Below the pieces are notes generated by a model. That model was not told the origin of the DNA, did not search any database, and saw only the letters and a program-made list of their open reading frames with translations. DNA of 64,000 nt from Planctomycetota bacterium. Lineage in GTDB: Bacteria; Planctomycetota; J058. How positions within the stretch are numbered: the first letter of the stretch is position 1; each line of letters starts with the position of its first letter. A program made the position numbers and the translations under genes. Below are positions 9,811 through 18,031 of the stretch, piece after piece. The DNA lies in NCBI GenBank assembly GCA_023954375.1, contig JAMLIC010000002.1, positions 62,001-126,000 of the forward strand, written 5' to 3'.

Positions 9811-9986
9811 GCCGCCTGCTCCTCCTGATCGTCCTCGCCGCCGCCGGCTGCGCCGGGGTGCGCGACCACGCGCGGGCGCAGCAGCCCGCCCAGCAGCCCG
9901 CCCCCGCGCTCGTCGGCGACCCCTGCCGCTGCGGGGACCGGCGCTGCGACGGCCACCCGACGGTGGTCATCGACCACGAGGGCTGA
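9807..9986 (+). CDS. Very small cysteine-rich lipoprotein
   Basis: 59 residues, start GTG 9807 overlapping the previous stop by four bases. A short signal peptide ends in the lipobox LAAAGC. After a Gln/Pro/Ala spacer the protein ends DPCRCGDRRCDGHPTVVIDHEG. This mirrors the end of the upstream lipoprotein: C-x-C ... CD-x-H followed by T-V-V and HE. The coupling and shared motif argue that both are real and work together. It is convergent with the kinase gene that follows. Confidence 0.5.
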   Translation: MSRLLLLIVLAAAGCAGVRDHARAQQPAQQPAPALVGDPCRCGDRRCDGHPTVVIDHEG

Positions 9987-10002
9987 CCGCCGGTCGCGGT
10001 CG

Positions 10003-11589
10003 CTAGAAAGGTACTCCGTACTGCTGCCCCAGCCGCGCCAGCCGGTCCGAGAGCTGCTGCCGCCAGCCGCGCGACGCCCGCACGCGGTGCTCGACGAGCG
10101 CCATGAGCTTGCTCACGTCGAACGGCTTCTCGAACCAGGGGTTCTTCACCTGGTCGAGGAACGTGCGCGCGCGTGCGGTGAACGCGCCGCCGGTCATGAA
10201 GACCATGCGCTCCGCCTGGTCGGGGGCCTTGCCCCGCAGGCGCTCGTAGAGGTCCATGCCGCTCGTCCCGGGCATCATGAGGTCGCACAGGATCAGGTCG
10301 AACGACGCGCCCGCGTCGAGCAGCCGCATGGCCTCCTCGGCCGAGCCGACCGAGGTCACGTCGTGCTCGCGGGCGAGGATCCGCCGGAACGACGCCAGCA
10401 CCATGGGCTCGTCGTCGACGACGAGGATCCGCCCGCGGATCGCGCCCTCCGGCGCGGCCGCGCCGGGCTGCGGGGTGCTCGCCGGCGCGGCCGGCAGCCG
10501 CACGCGGAAGCTCGTCCCCGTGCCGGGGGCGCTGGCGGCCTCGATCGTCCCGCCGAGCGACTCGACCACGCCCTTGCACACCGAGAGGCGCAGCCCGGTC
10601 GGCGCGCCGTCGCGGTCGGTGTAGAAGGGGTCGAACACCCGCGACAGGTCGTCTGGCTCGAGCCCGTGGCCGGTGTCGTGGACCTCGATCACGGCGGCCC
10701 CGTCGGGGTCGGTGCCGGTGACGACGTGGACCTCGTTCGTCGCGGCCCGCTCCTCGTCGAGCGCGTGCGCCGCCGTCACCAGCAGGTTGACGAGCACGTG
10801 GCCCAGCCGGGCGGCGTCGGCCTCGATCCGCGGGACCGGGCCGTGGTCGACGACGAGCTTGCCGCGGTGCCGCACCTCGGCGCCCGCCACCCCGGCCGCC
10901 ATGTCGACCAGGACCCGCAGCTCCAGCGCCTCGCGCCGGTCGCGGTCGAGCCGCGCGAACGTCGCCAGGTCGCGCACGGCCCGGCGCACGCGGTCGCCCG
11001 CGTCGCGCGCCTCGGCGACGACGTGCTCCAGGTCGCCGAGCCGCCCCGGCGGGAGCTCGCCCGAGAGCCGCCGCAGCTCCGTGGCCACGAACTCGAGGTT
11101 GCCGGCCACGCAGGCGAGCGGGTTGTTGATCTCGTGGGCGATGCTCCCCGCGAGCAGGCCGAGCGACGCCATGCGGTCCGCCTGCTCGAGGGCGCGCTGC
11201 GCCCGCTCGACCTCCTGGTGGTGCAGGACCTCGCCCACGGCCGAGCGGAGCTGGTCCGCCGTGAACGGCTTCTCGACGAAGCGGTCGGCGTCGATCGCCG
11301 CCGCCTTCGGGCTGCCGTCGGCCGAGATCGCCACGACCGGGATCGCGGCCAGGGCCGGGTCGCGCTTCTGCTCGACGCGGAACTCCCACCCGTCCATGAC
11401 CGGCGTGCGCAGGTCGAGCAGGATCAGGTCGGGGTTCGTCCCGTGGCGGAGCGCGTCGAGCGCCTCGCGCCCGTTGCGCAGCCCCAGGACGTCGAACCCG
11501 TCCTCCCGGAACAGCTCCTCGATCTCCTGCCGGATGTCCTCGTCGTCCTCGACGAGCAAGATGCGACGTCCCTGGGTCGCCGTGGCCAC
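10003..11589 (-). CDS. Hybrid sensor kinase: receiver - HisKA/HATPase - receiver
   Basis: 528 residues from GTG 11589, which has GGAGGTG upstream. Order: receiver 1 (about 8-125; phospho-acceptor D59, K107), then a HisKA helix with H152 in SIAHEINNP. The HATPase domain (about 255-366) has DTGHG at 305-309 and FDPFYT. Receiver 2 (about 387-510) has D436 and K488. There is no membrane segment, so it is cytosolic and may receive phosphate or protein input through receiver 1. Two ATP-site positions are unusual: the N-box reads NLLVTAAHA, with T272 where Asn normally holds Mg, and the G2 box reads TGLRLS instead of TGLGLS. Kinase activity is therefore uncertain. No separate sensor gene is adjacent. 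Confidence 0.85.
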   Translation of the reverse strand: MATATQGRRILLVEDDEDIRQEIEELFREDGFDVLGLRNGREALDALRHGTNPDLILLDLRTPVMDGWEFRVEQKRDPALAAIPVVAISADGSPKAAAIDADRFVEKPFTADQLRSAVGEVLHHQEVERAQRALEQADRMASLGLLAGSIAHEINNPLACVAGNLEFVATELRRLSGELPPGRLGDLEHVVAEARDAGDRVRRAVRDLATFARLDRDRREALELRVLVDMAAGVAGAEVRHRGKLVVDHGPVPRIEADAARLGHVLVNLLVTAAHALDEERAATNEVHVVTGTDPDGAAVIEVHDTGHGLEPDDLSRVFDPFYTDRDGAPTGLRLSVCKGVVESLGGTIEAASAPGTGTSFRVRLPAAPASTPQPGAAAPEGAIRGRILVVDDEPMVLASFRRILAREHDVTSVGSAEEAMRLLDAGASFDLILCDLMMPGTSGMDLYERLRGKAPDQAERMVFMTGGAFTARARTFLDQVKNPWFEKPFDVSKLMALVEHRVRASRGWRQQLSDRLARLGQQYGVPF

Positions 11590-11881
11590 GCCCCACCTCC
11601 CTGTCGCGCGGCCGCCGTGGCTCCGCGCGCCCGGCCGGGGAAAGCCCACCGGCGTGACGCGCTGCGCGCCCGGCGTTTGTCCGCTTCAGCCTACCCGGGG
11701 CGCACGCCCTGTCAGCCGGCGCGTTCGGGGTTCGTTCGGCAGGGGTGCAACCGCCAGGTGTCGGCCACCCCCCGGATCCGGGTGAGACGATCCGCCGATC
11801 CTGCCGTGCCCTGGCGACTTACGCCGACGAACTCCGCGGCGCGCGGCATGCGCACGCCGCCTGGCCCCGGAGGTCGCCACC

Positions 11882-13201
11882 ATGAGGGTCGCCGCGCGTG
11901 TCATGCTGCTCGCCATGCTCGGAGCTGCCCCTGCCCTCGCCGAGGCCCCCGGCGCCCCCCGCGCGGCGGCCGTCCTCGCCGTCGAGGACGACGGCTACGC
12001 GGGCTCCGAGGTCACCGAGCGGCTCGGCGTGGCCCTCTACGGCCGCTTCCTCGAGGCCGGCCCCTACGGCCGCCGCGTGCTCACGGTCGTCGGCCGCCAC
12101 GACGCCACGGCCCGCCTGGCCGCCGCGATCGCCCGGGCCGCCGCTCAGGCCGACGTCGTGGACGTGTTCATCACCGTCCACACCACCCGGCGCGAGGTGG
12201 ACGAGCTGCGCGGCCTGATCGCCCCCGGCGTCGCCGGCAAGCTGCGCCTCGTCTACTCGACCGCCTGCTGGGGCGCCGACAACGAGCGCGAGGCCTGGGA
12301 GGCCCTGCGCCCGCGGACCGTCGTCACCCACGAGGGGCTCAACAACCCGCTCATCGCCATGCCCTACATCCTCTCGCGCTGGCTGGCTGGCGCGCCGATC
12401 GGGCAGGCCGCCGCCGAGGGCTACCGCGAGACGCAGCTCGCCACGGCGCTCGCCACCCACGTCGCGGGCTCGCTCGCCGCGCGCTACGGCGGCGCCCACG
12501 TGGCCCGCGACGAGGCGGCCGGCTGCCGTCCCGTCGTGTCCGGCGACCCGGCGCTCACGATCCGCGACGGCCTCCCGGGCGTGCGCTGCCAGGTGCCGGC
12601 GGCGCTCGTCTACCGGCGCGACCGCGGCGGCCCGGCCGGCCTCCTCCTGCGCGCGCTCGCCGGGCGCTTCTCGGTCGGCCCGCAGGACGCGGGCGCCCTC
12701 CTCGACCGCGCCCACGCGCGCGACGTCGTCCCGCAGCGGGCCCTCGACCAGCTCGTGCGCCTGGGCGTCGGCACCGAGGCGGGCGAGGGCCGGCTCGAGC
12801 TCGCCCTTCGCCGCGCCGTCGAGGTCCCGCTCCCCGACATGCCGCTCGGCATCCGACTCCGCGTGGCCACCGACGTGTCGGTGCGCCCGGGGCGCATGGA
12901 CGTCGTGCGCCGCGAGATGGAGCTGCACGCCCGCGGCCTGTCGCTCGTGAGGGGCCTCCTGCGCGTCCACCTGCGCAAGGTGACCCTCCTGCCCGGCAAG
13001 GACGGCCAGGGCGCGCGCCTGCGCGCCTCCGCCGGGCTGTGGGGGTTCATCCCGGTGTGGAAGACCTTCACCGTGAAGGACGACCCGCCGCCGCCGCCCG
13101 CCCACGGCGTCGTCCTGCGGCCCTACGACGGCAAGGGCCTCCCCGCGCCGGCCCAGGCGCTCGGGTTCGCGCGGCAGGTGCAGGCCGCGCTGCGTCCGTG
13201 A
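11882..13201 (+). CDS. Secreted protein of unknown function
   Basis: 439 residues with a clear signal peptide (MRVAARVMLLAMLGAAPALA) and a GGAGGT ribosome site. The mature N-terminal half has alternating strand/helix character (VLAVEDDGY; VVDVFITVHTT; KLRLVYSTACWGADNE; VVTHEGLNNP). This could be a Rossmann-like or caspase-like fold, but I cannot assign it: an HTT and an ACWG sit where such folds place His and Cys. The C-terminal half is a separate basic region with a proline run near its end. The ~290 bases upstream hold the divergent promoter region with the kinase gene. Confidence 0.7.
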   Translation: MRVAARVMLLAMLGAAPALAEAPGAPRAAAVLAVEDDGYAGSEVTERLGVALYGRFLEAGPYGRRVLTVVGRHDATARLAAAIARAAAQADVVDVFITVHTTRREVDELRGLIAPGVAGKLRLVYSTACWGADNEREAWEALRPRTVVTHEGLNNPLIAMPYILSRWLAGAPIGQAAAEGYRETQLATALATHVAGSLAARYGGAHVARDEAAGCRPVVSGDPALTIRDGLPGVRCQVPAALVYRRDRGGPAGLLLRALAGRFSVGPQDAGALLDRAHARDVVPQRALDQLVRLGVGTEAGEGRLELALRRAVEVPLPDMPLGIRLRVATDVSVRPGRMDVVRREMELHARGLSLVRGLLRVHLRKVTLLPGKDGQGARLRASAGLWGFIPVWKTFTVKDDPPPPPAHGVVLRPYDGKGLPAPAQALGFARQVQAALRP

Positions 13202-13212
13202 GGGAGTCAATC

Positions 13213-13321
13213 AACCACGGAGGACACGAAGGACACGGAGAGAAGAGCCAGGAGGGCGACCTCCGTGACCTTCCTTCCTCCGTGTCCTTCCTTCCTCAGT
13301 GTCCTCCGTGTCCTCCGTGGT
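13213..13321. repeat. Imperfect inverted repeat of the CCACGGAGGACACGG type
   Basis: The left arm (13216-13243, CCACGGAGGACACGAAGGAC...) and right arm (13295-13320, read on the other strand) are near-identical over about 27 bases. The middle contains further GTCCTTCC/GGAGG units. Similar ACCACGGAGGACAC... elements occur in intergenic spaces of many environmental bacterial genomes. Here it fills the gap between two convergent genes (stop at 13201; stop at 13336), where a hairpin could end transcription from both sides. Confidence 0.75.
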
Positions 13322-13335
13322 GAGTCCTTTCTTCG

Positions 13336-14931
13336 TCACTTCGCGGCCTCGTCCACCCGCAGCGGCTCGAACGAGATGCCCGGCTCCGGCCGCGCGCGCA
13401 CGTTCAGCGGCACGACCCGCCACACCACGCCCGTCCCCGGGTAGGGGCGGACGGTGGGGATCCGCGTCGACTGGACCTCGATCACACCCAGGTCGGCGAC
13501 GTAGAGCGCGTCCCCGCGCGGGGTGAAGGTCACGTCCACGGGGCGGCGCAGGCCGGCGCGCGCCCGCCCGGGCGCCTGGCGCCCGAGGCCCTGGTCGAGG
13601 ACGCCCTCGTCGCCGCCCCCGACGAACGGCTCGACGCGCCGGTTGAGCGGGTCGATGCGCACGATCCGCGGGCCGCCCGGGGGCGAGCTCACGATCGACG
13701 CCGGGTTGAAGTCGCCCGAGACCGCCATGAAGAGGTGCCGCGGGTCGCCGAAGTTGCCGTTGGGCGCCCGCGCCAGCTTGGCGACCCCCGTCTGCGGGGC
13801 GAACGTGAGCAGCGGCTGGTCGACGCCCGGGGGGTTGATCATGATCGGCTGGGGGTCGGCGCCGTAGCGCGAGCGGAAGCGCGGGTCGGTGACCGGCACC
13901 CCGCTCACGAAGTCCGGCCAGCCGTACCAGCCGTTCTGCTTGACGAGCAGCAGGTCGTCGGGCGCGTTGGCCACCGGGCGCAGCCCGCGCTCCTGCATGC
14001 CCTGGTTGCTGGCGTAGAGCTGCCCGTCGTTGCCCCAGAGCACGCCCGCCGGGTTGCGCAGCCCCCAGGCGTAGACCTCGAGCGCCGAGCCGTCGAGGTT
14101 GCAGCGGTAGACGCAGCCCGTGGCGCGCTCGTGGGCGAGGATGCGGAAGCCGTCGTGCATCTTCTCGTCGGCGCCGTGGGTGGCGCCGAACGCGGCGAAC
14201 GGCGCCGTCCTGACGACGTGCGGCGCGCCGGGGTCGGCCATGGCGAACGGGTTCGTGCTGCGGAAGGTGGCGTCCCGCACCAGGATGTCGCGCGCCGGCC
14301 GGTCGGTCGCGGTCGGGTGCTCGGGGAGCCAGCCGGCGAAGAAGTTGTCCAGGCCGACCACGCCCGCGTTCGTGACGGTCCCCTGGCCGAAGTACAGCCG
14401 GCCGTCCGGCCCGACCGTCAGCTGCGTGTTCGTGTGGTCGCCCAGGCTGGGCAGCCCCGTGACGACGTTCCGCACGGCGCCGTCGCGCGACACGGCCGAG
14501 ATGCGGCCCCGGTGCGACACATACAGCTCGCCGTCGTGCCAGAGGAGGTCGCTCACGGGCGCCACCAGCCGGTCGGTCAGCAGGCGCACCTCGCCGTCGG
14601 GGCTCACGCGGAGGATCCTGGGCCGGCCGGTGAGGTCGCCCCACACCGCGCCCGCCTCGGCGACGTAGAGGAACCCCTCGTCGTCCACCTCCACGCTGCT
14701 CGGGTAGGTGAGCCCGGTGACGACGGCCTCGATGCGGTAGCCCGGGGCCGCGCGCACCGACCGGATGTCGGGGTCGGGCACCTCGAGCGGGTCGAGCGGC
14801 GCCGAGCGCGCCGCGTCGGGCATGGGGAGGGCCGTGAGCTGCGCCGTCGCGCACGCCGTCCCCAGCGCCGCCAGCCCGACCAGCCCGCCGCGCCACGTCT
14901 GCCAGCCCTGGAGCCTCGACGTCCAGCCCAT
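13336..14931 (-). CDS. Sorbosone/glucose dehydrogenase-like beta-propeller, exported
   Basis: 531 residues from ATG 14931, preceded by GGAAGGAGA. An N-terminal hydrophobic segment (GGLVGLAALGTAC) acts as a signal or lipoprotein-type peptide. The rest is a six-bladed propeller of the PQQ-dependent sugar dehydrogenase/L-sorbosone dehydrogenase superfamily. Visible features are GLTYPSSVEVDDEGFLYVAEAG, repeated DG.LY blades, WGLRNPAGVLW, NGWYGWPDF and DVTFTPRGDALYVADLG. The WGLRNP and WYGWPD motifs are characteristic of the family. PQQ use and substrate are not provable from sequence. It is transcribed divergently from the SGNH hydrolase gene. Confidence 0.8.
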   Translation of the reverse strand: MGWTSRLQGWQTWRGGLVGLAALGTACATAQLTALPMPDAARSAPLDPLEVPDPDIRSVRAAPGYRIEAVVTGLTYPSSVEVDDEGFLYVAEAGAVWGDLTGRPRILRVSPDGEVRLLTDRLVAPVSDLLWHDGELYVSHRGRISAVSRDGAVRNVVTGLPSLGDHTNTQLTVGPDGRLYFGQGTVTNAGVVGLDNFFAGWLPEHPTATDRPARDILVRDATFRSTNPFAMADPGAPHVVRTAPFAAFGATHGADEKMHDGFRILAHERATGCVYRCNLDGSALEVYAWGLRNPAGVLWGNDGQLYASNQGMQERGLRPVANAPDDLLLVKQNGWYGWPDFVSGVPVTDPRFRSRYGADPQPIMINPPGVDQPLLTFAPQTGVAKLARAPNGNFGDPRHLFMAVSGDFNPASIVSSPPGGPRIVRIDPLNRRVEPFVGGGDEGVLDQGLGRQAPGRARAGLRRPVDVTFTPRGDALYVADLGVIEVQSTRIPTVRPYPGTGVVWRVVPLNVRARPEPGISFEPLRVDEAAK

Positions 14932-15095
14932 TGCGCCATCTCCTTCCCCTCGCCGGCGCCGCCGTCGACGCCCGGGTTGCCCGGCGCCCACGGCGGCAAG
15001 GCGTGTGCCGCTCTCCCTCGCTCGGCCACGAGCGCGCGCGAGGGGTCCGGCGCGCCCGGCCCGACGTAAGATCGGCCCCCCGGGGGAGGGGCGTG

Positions 15096-16121
15096 ATGAG
15101 CGAGGCAGCGCGGCGGCGACGGGTCCTGCGCCGGACGTTCGGCGTCCTGGTGGGCCTCCTCCTCGGCCTGGCCGCGGCCGAGGTGGCGGTGCGCGTGCGC
15201 TACCCGGTGCTGAACCTGCGGCGCGACTTCGAGCCCGGCATCTACGTCGAGGACCCGGCGCGCGGCTACGCCAACCAGGCGAACTACGTGGGCGTGTTCA
15301 AGACCTACTTCGAGGACACGCCGGTGCGGACCAACTCGCTCGGGTTCCGCGGCGCCGAGCCGCCGGCCGACGTGGAGGGGGCCCTGCGCGTGCTGTGCCT
15401 GGGCGACTCGAACATGTTCGGCCAGGGCGTGGGCGACGACGAGACCTTGCCCGCGCAGCTCGAGCGCCTCCTCCGGGCCCGCGGCCCGGCGGTCGTCTAC
15501 AACGCCGGGGTGAGCGGCTACGCGACCGAGCACGAGCTGCGCACCCTGAAGGTGTTCGGGCCGCGCCTGCGCCCGCAGGTGGTCGTCCTCGGCTGGCTCG
15601 ACAACGACCTCGAGGGCCCCGACCTGCAGGTCGGCCACGGGCACCTCGTCGAGCGCGCCGAGGACAAGGACAAGGTGAAGAAGGAGCTCAAGGCGCGCTG
15701 GTACGAGGCGTCCCACCTGGGCCGGCTCCTGTCGATCGGCGTGCGCACCGCCCGGCACCACTCACGCACGTCGGCGCGCGCCGCCGAGCAGGAGGCGGTG
15801 CCGGAGGAGGCCCTCGCGACGTGCCTGGCGCTCCTGCGCGAGGTCCAGGCGGAGTGCGAGCGGCTCGGGGCGCGGCTGGTCGTCGTGGCCTACGTCGGCC
15901 AGCCCGAGGTCGAGGCCGGCGCGCGGAGCGCGGTCGTGGACGCCTTCGTGGCCGGGGCGCGGGCGGCCGGGGTCGACGTCCTCGAGAGCTACGGGCCCCT
16001 GCGCGAGGAGTTCGAGCGCTCCGGGCGCGCGCTGTTCGCGCCGCGCGACCGGGTCCACCCCAGCGCGGCTGGCCACGAGGTGATCGCGAAGGCCCTGGCG
16101 GAGAAGCTCGCCGCGCGCTGA
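15096..16121 (+). CDS. SGNH/GDSL-type hydrolase, membrane-anchored
   Basis: 341 residues. One N-terminal transmembrane helix or uncleaved signal (FGVLVGLLLGLAAAEVAV) precedes the catalytic domain. Block I is LCLGDSNMFG (nucleophile Ser in GDS), and NSLGFRG occurs before it. The terminal catalytic pair is D-x-V-H in RDRVHPSAAGHEVIA. This GDSN...DxVHP style is common in planctomycete and exopolysaccharide-linked SGNH proteins acting on ester groups outside the cytosol. Start ATG 15096 follows GGGGGAGGGG. An in-frame overlap with the divergent gene is avoided, leaving ~160 bp for two promoters. Confidence 0.8.
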   Translation: MSEAARRRRVLRRTFGVLVGLLLGLAAAEVAVRVRYPVLNLRRDFEPGIYVEDPARGYANQANYVGVFKTYFEDTPVRTNSLGFRGAEPPADVEGALRVLCLGDSNMFGQGVGDDETLPAQLERLLRARGPAVVYNAGVSGYATEHELRTLKVFGPRLRPQVVVLGWLDNDLEGPDLQVGHGHLVERAEDKDKVKKELKARWYEASHLGRLLSIGVRTARHHSRTSARAAEQEAVPEEALATCLALLREVQAECERLGARLVVVAYVGQPEVEAGARSAVVDAFVAGARAAGVDVLESYGPLREEFERSGRALFAPRDRVHPSAAGHEVIAKALAEKLAAR

Positions 16122-16139
16122 CGACGCCCGTCCAATGTG

Positions 16140-16456
16140 GTCGAGGGCCGACCGAGGGGCGCGCGTCGGTCGAGCGGGGGTCCGAGCTCCACGTGACCCA
16201 CGCCGCCGGGCGCGGCCGCGTGACCAGCGGCCGCTCCATCACGTCGGACGAGGAGGTCGCCACCGCCCGTCCGCGGCCTCGCCTACGAGGTGGACGGCTC
16301 CGCGTACCTGGCCGCGATGGACGACCTGTTCCCCGTCTACCGCGACCTGGCCCTCGATGCCCTCGGGCTGCCAACGCGGCCCACGGGCGAGATGTCGCGC
16401 GCGCGGCGCCGGCGGGGCGCGGGGGCCTCCTCATCGGCGAGGGTGTGGAGCGGTGA
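16140..16456 (+). pseudogene. Candidate decayed gene remnant with two frameshifts
   Basis: Three overlapping frames give protein-like pieces that join with single-base shifts. One reads SELHVTHAAGRGRVTSGRS then ITSDEEVAT (16180-16262). The next reads VRGLAYEVDGSAYLAAMDDL then FPVYRDLALDALGLPTRPTGE (16269-16391). The last returns to the first frame, GLLIGEGVER then a stop at 16456. The pieces have normal amino-acid use, unlike shadow frames here. No start codon or family was recognised. It could also be an intact small gene with sequencing errors. Confidence 0.4.
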
Positions 16457-16720
16457 CGGCGAGGGCGGCCTCTCGCCAGCGCGTCCGGGCGTTGGCGGTG
16501 CGAGTCGCCGGCGACGGAGGTCACCATCAGCGGACGCGCGTGATCTCACGCGAAGTTCCCCCCGTACTGCGGAGGGTTACCCGTGAGCGAAATGTGGAGA
16601 GGCGGTGGACCGTCGCTGCAAACCGGCGTGGGCGCCGCGCCGCGGACTCGATCCGCGGACTCGCTCCGCGGTTTGCTCTGACCAGGAGCAAGGTCGGGGA
16701 TCCAGCAGTGGGCCCCCACG
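16457..16720. other. Non-coding stretch with no recognised feature
   Basis: No convincing reading frame on either strand. A short direct repeat GGACTCGATCCGCGGACTCGCTCCGCGG near 16650 is the only pattern seen. Together with the preceding remnant it makes a 637-bp gap between the SGNH hydrolase and PlsC genes, unusually long for this window. Confidence 0.5.
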
Positions 16721-16751
16721 GCGGCCCCCGGCTCCACGCGCCGGGGGCCGC
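16721..16751 (-). terminator. Hairpin terminator downstream of plsC-like gene
   Basis: Perfect 11-bp stem GCGGCCCCCGG (16721-16731) / CCGGGGGCCGC (16741-16751) with a 9-base loop, seven bases beyond the stop of the minus-strand acyltransferase gene. There is no long T run, so termination could be weak or act mainly as an mRNA end-stabiliser. Confidence 0.6.
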
Positions 16752-16758
16752 GCTCGTT

Positions 16759-17547
16759 TCAGCCGACCGGCAGGCGGGCGCGCACGGCCTCCTCGAGGCG
16801 GCGCGCGAGGCGCTTGCGGTCGTCGTCCGTGATCGGGGCGCCGCCGTAGGCGATCCGCGCCTCGATCCGCGGCAGGCGCATGAGCCGCAGGAGGTGGGCG
16901 CCGAACGAGGCGTCGTCGGTCCAGCAGACGATGTCGGCCGCGGGCGGCGCGCCGGGCGGCGTCTCGTAGCGCAGGGCGGCCCAGGCGACGGGCGCCCCGA
17001 GCCGCGCGGCCGGGTCGAGCAGGGCCGAGCGGAAGGGGCGCACCTCGCGGCCGTCGCCGGCGCGCCCCTCGGGGAAGAGCACGACCGTGCGGCCGGCGCG
17101 CAGGGCGGCCTCGATGTCGCGCGCCGCCCGCGCGGCGTCCTGGCGCCGGTCGCGGTCGACGAACACCGTGCCCAGCTCGCGGGCGATCCGGCCCATGACG
17201 GGCCAGTCCTGCACGTCGGCCATCGAGACGAACGTGCAGTCGTGGCGCGCCTGGAGCACGGCGATGTCGAGGTAGCCCAGGTGGTTGGCCACGAGCAGGC
17301 AGGGCCCCCGGGGCGGCGCGCCCTCGGCGCGCACGCGCACGCCGAGGATGCGAGTGCTCGCGCGCGCCCACGCCGTGAACATGGCCCCGCGCAGGCGGGC
17401 GTCGGCGCCGACGAGGCGCGCCGGCCGCCGCAGGGCCCGCCAGGTGGCGTAGAGCCCGCCCACGGTGGCGGCGACGAGCGGGGCCTTGACCGCCACCCGC
17501 AGGCGCGCGCGAAGTCCGTCCTGCTCCCCCGGCACGCGTCGGAACAT
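16759..17547 (-). CDS. 1-acyl-sn-glycerol-3-phosphate acyltransferase family (PlsC-like)
   Basis: 262 residues. Motif I NHLGYLD (H-x4-D) and motif III LFPEGRAGDG mark the acyltransferase superfamily, membrane-bound enzymes of phospholipid or lipid A-type acylation. An N-terminal hydrophobic stretch (PLVAATVGGLYATW) fits a membrane anchor. ATG 17547 is selected because longer in-frame starts would run across the divergent CoA-binding gene's start region; no good ribosome site is visible. Substrate is inferred only from the family. Confidence 0.82.
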   Translation of the reverse strand: MFRRVPGEQDGLRARLRVAVKAPLVAATVGGLYATWRALRRPARLVGADARLRGAMFTAWARASTRILGVRVRAEGAPPRGPCLLVANHLGYLDIAVLQARHDCTFVSMADVQDWPVMGRIARELGTVFVDRDRRQDAARAARDIEAALRAGRTVVLFPEGRAGDGREVRPFRSALLDPAARLGAPVAWAALRYETPPGAPPAADIVCWTDDASFGAHLLRLMRLPRIEARIAYGGAPITDDDRKRLARRLEEAVRARLPVG

Positions 17548-17584
17548 AGCACGCGCCAGGCGAACCCGCGGTACGATGAGGCCG

Positions 17585-18031
17585 ATGACCCGCAGCGACG
17601 ACTGGCGACAGAACCTCCTCGAGCGTGACGAGCAGGTGAAGGCGCTCCTGCGCACCGTGCGCACGGTGGCCGTGCTCGGGATGAAGACCGAGGCGCAGGC
17701 CGGGCAGCCGGCGTTCTACGTGCCGGAGGCGGCGGCCCGGCAGGGCCTCGTCGTGATCCCCGTGCCGGTCTACTACCCCGAGGTCACGACGATCCTCGGC
17801 CGGCCCGTCTACCGGACGCTGGCGGCGATCCCGGGCCCGGTCGACCTCGTCGACGTCTTCCGCCGGCCGCAGGACCTCCCCGCCCACGTCGACGACATCC
17901 TGGCCAAGCGGCCGCGCGCCGTGTGGCTGCAGTCGGGGCTCCGCCACGACGAGGTGGCCGGGCGCCTGGCGCGCGAGGGGCTCCTCGTGGTGCAGGACCG
18001 CTGCCTCATGGTGGAGCTGGGCCGGCTGTGA
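17585..18031 (+). CDS. CoA-binding domain protein (YccU-like)
   Basis: 148 residues, almost entirely a CoA_binding Rossmann domain: VRTVAVLGMKTE near the start, then VVIPVPVYYPEVTTILGRPVYRTLAAIP. DLVDVFRRPQDLPAHVDDIL and the closing VWLQSGLRHDEVA...LVVQDRCLMVE follow. This order is typical of the stand-alone YccU family, whose role is poorly defined. A second ATG at 17576 is also possible. Its stop overlaps the GTG of the YjbQ gene, so the two are coupled. Confidence 0.85.
   Translation: MTRSDDWRQNLLERDEQVKALLRTVRTVAVLGMKTEAQAGQPAFYVPEAAARQGLVVIPVPVYYPEVTTILGRPVYRTLAAIPGPVDLVDVFRRPQDLPAHVDDILAKRPRAVWLQSGLRHDEVAGRLAREGLLVVQDRCLMVELGRL

Noticed and set aside
10087..13323. A >1000-codon plus-strand frame across the kinase and secreted-protein genes
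   Set aside because: Runs antisense to one gene and out of frame with another; composition is shadow-like with no recognisable domain.
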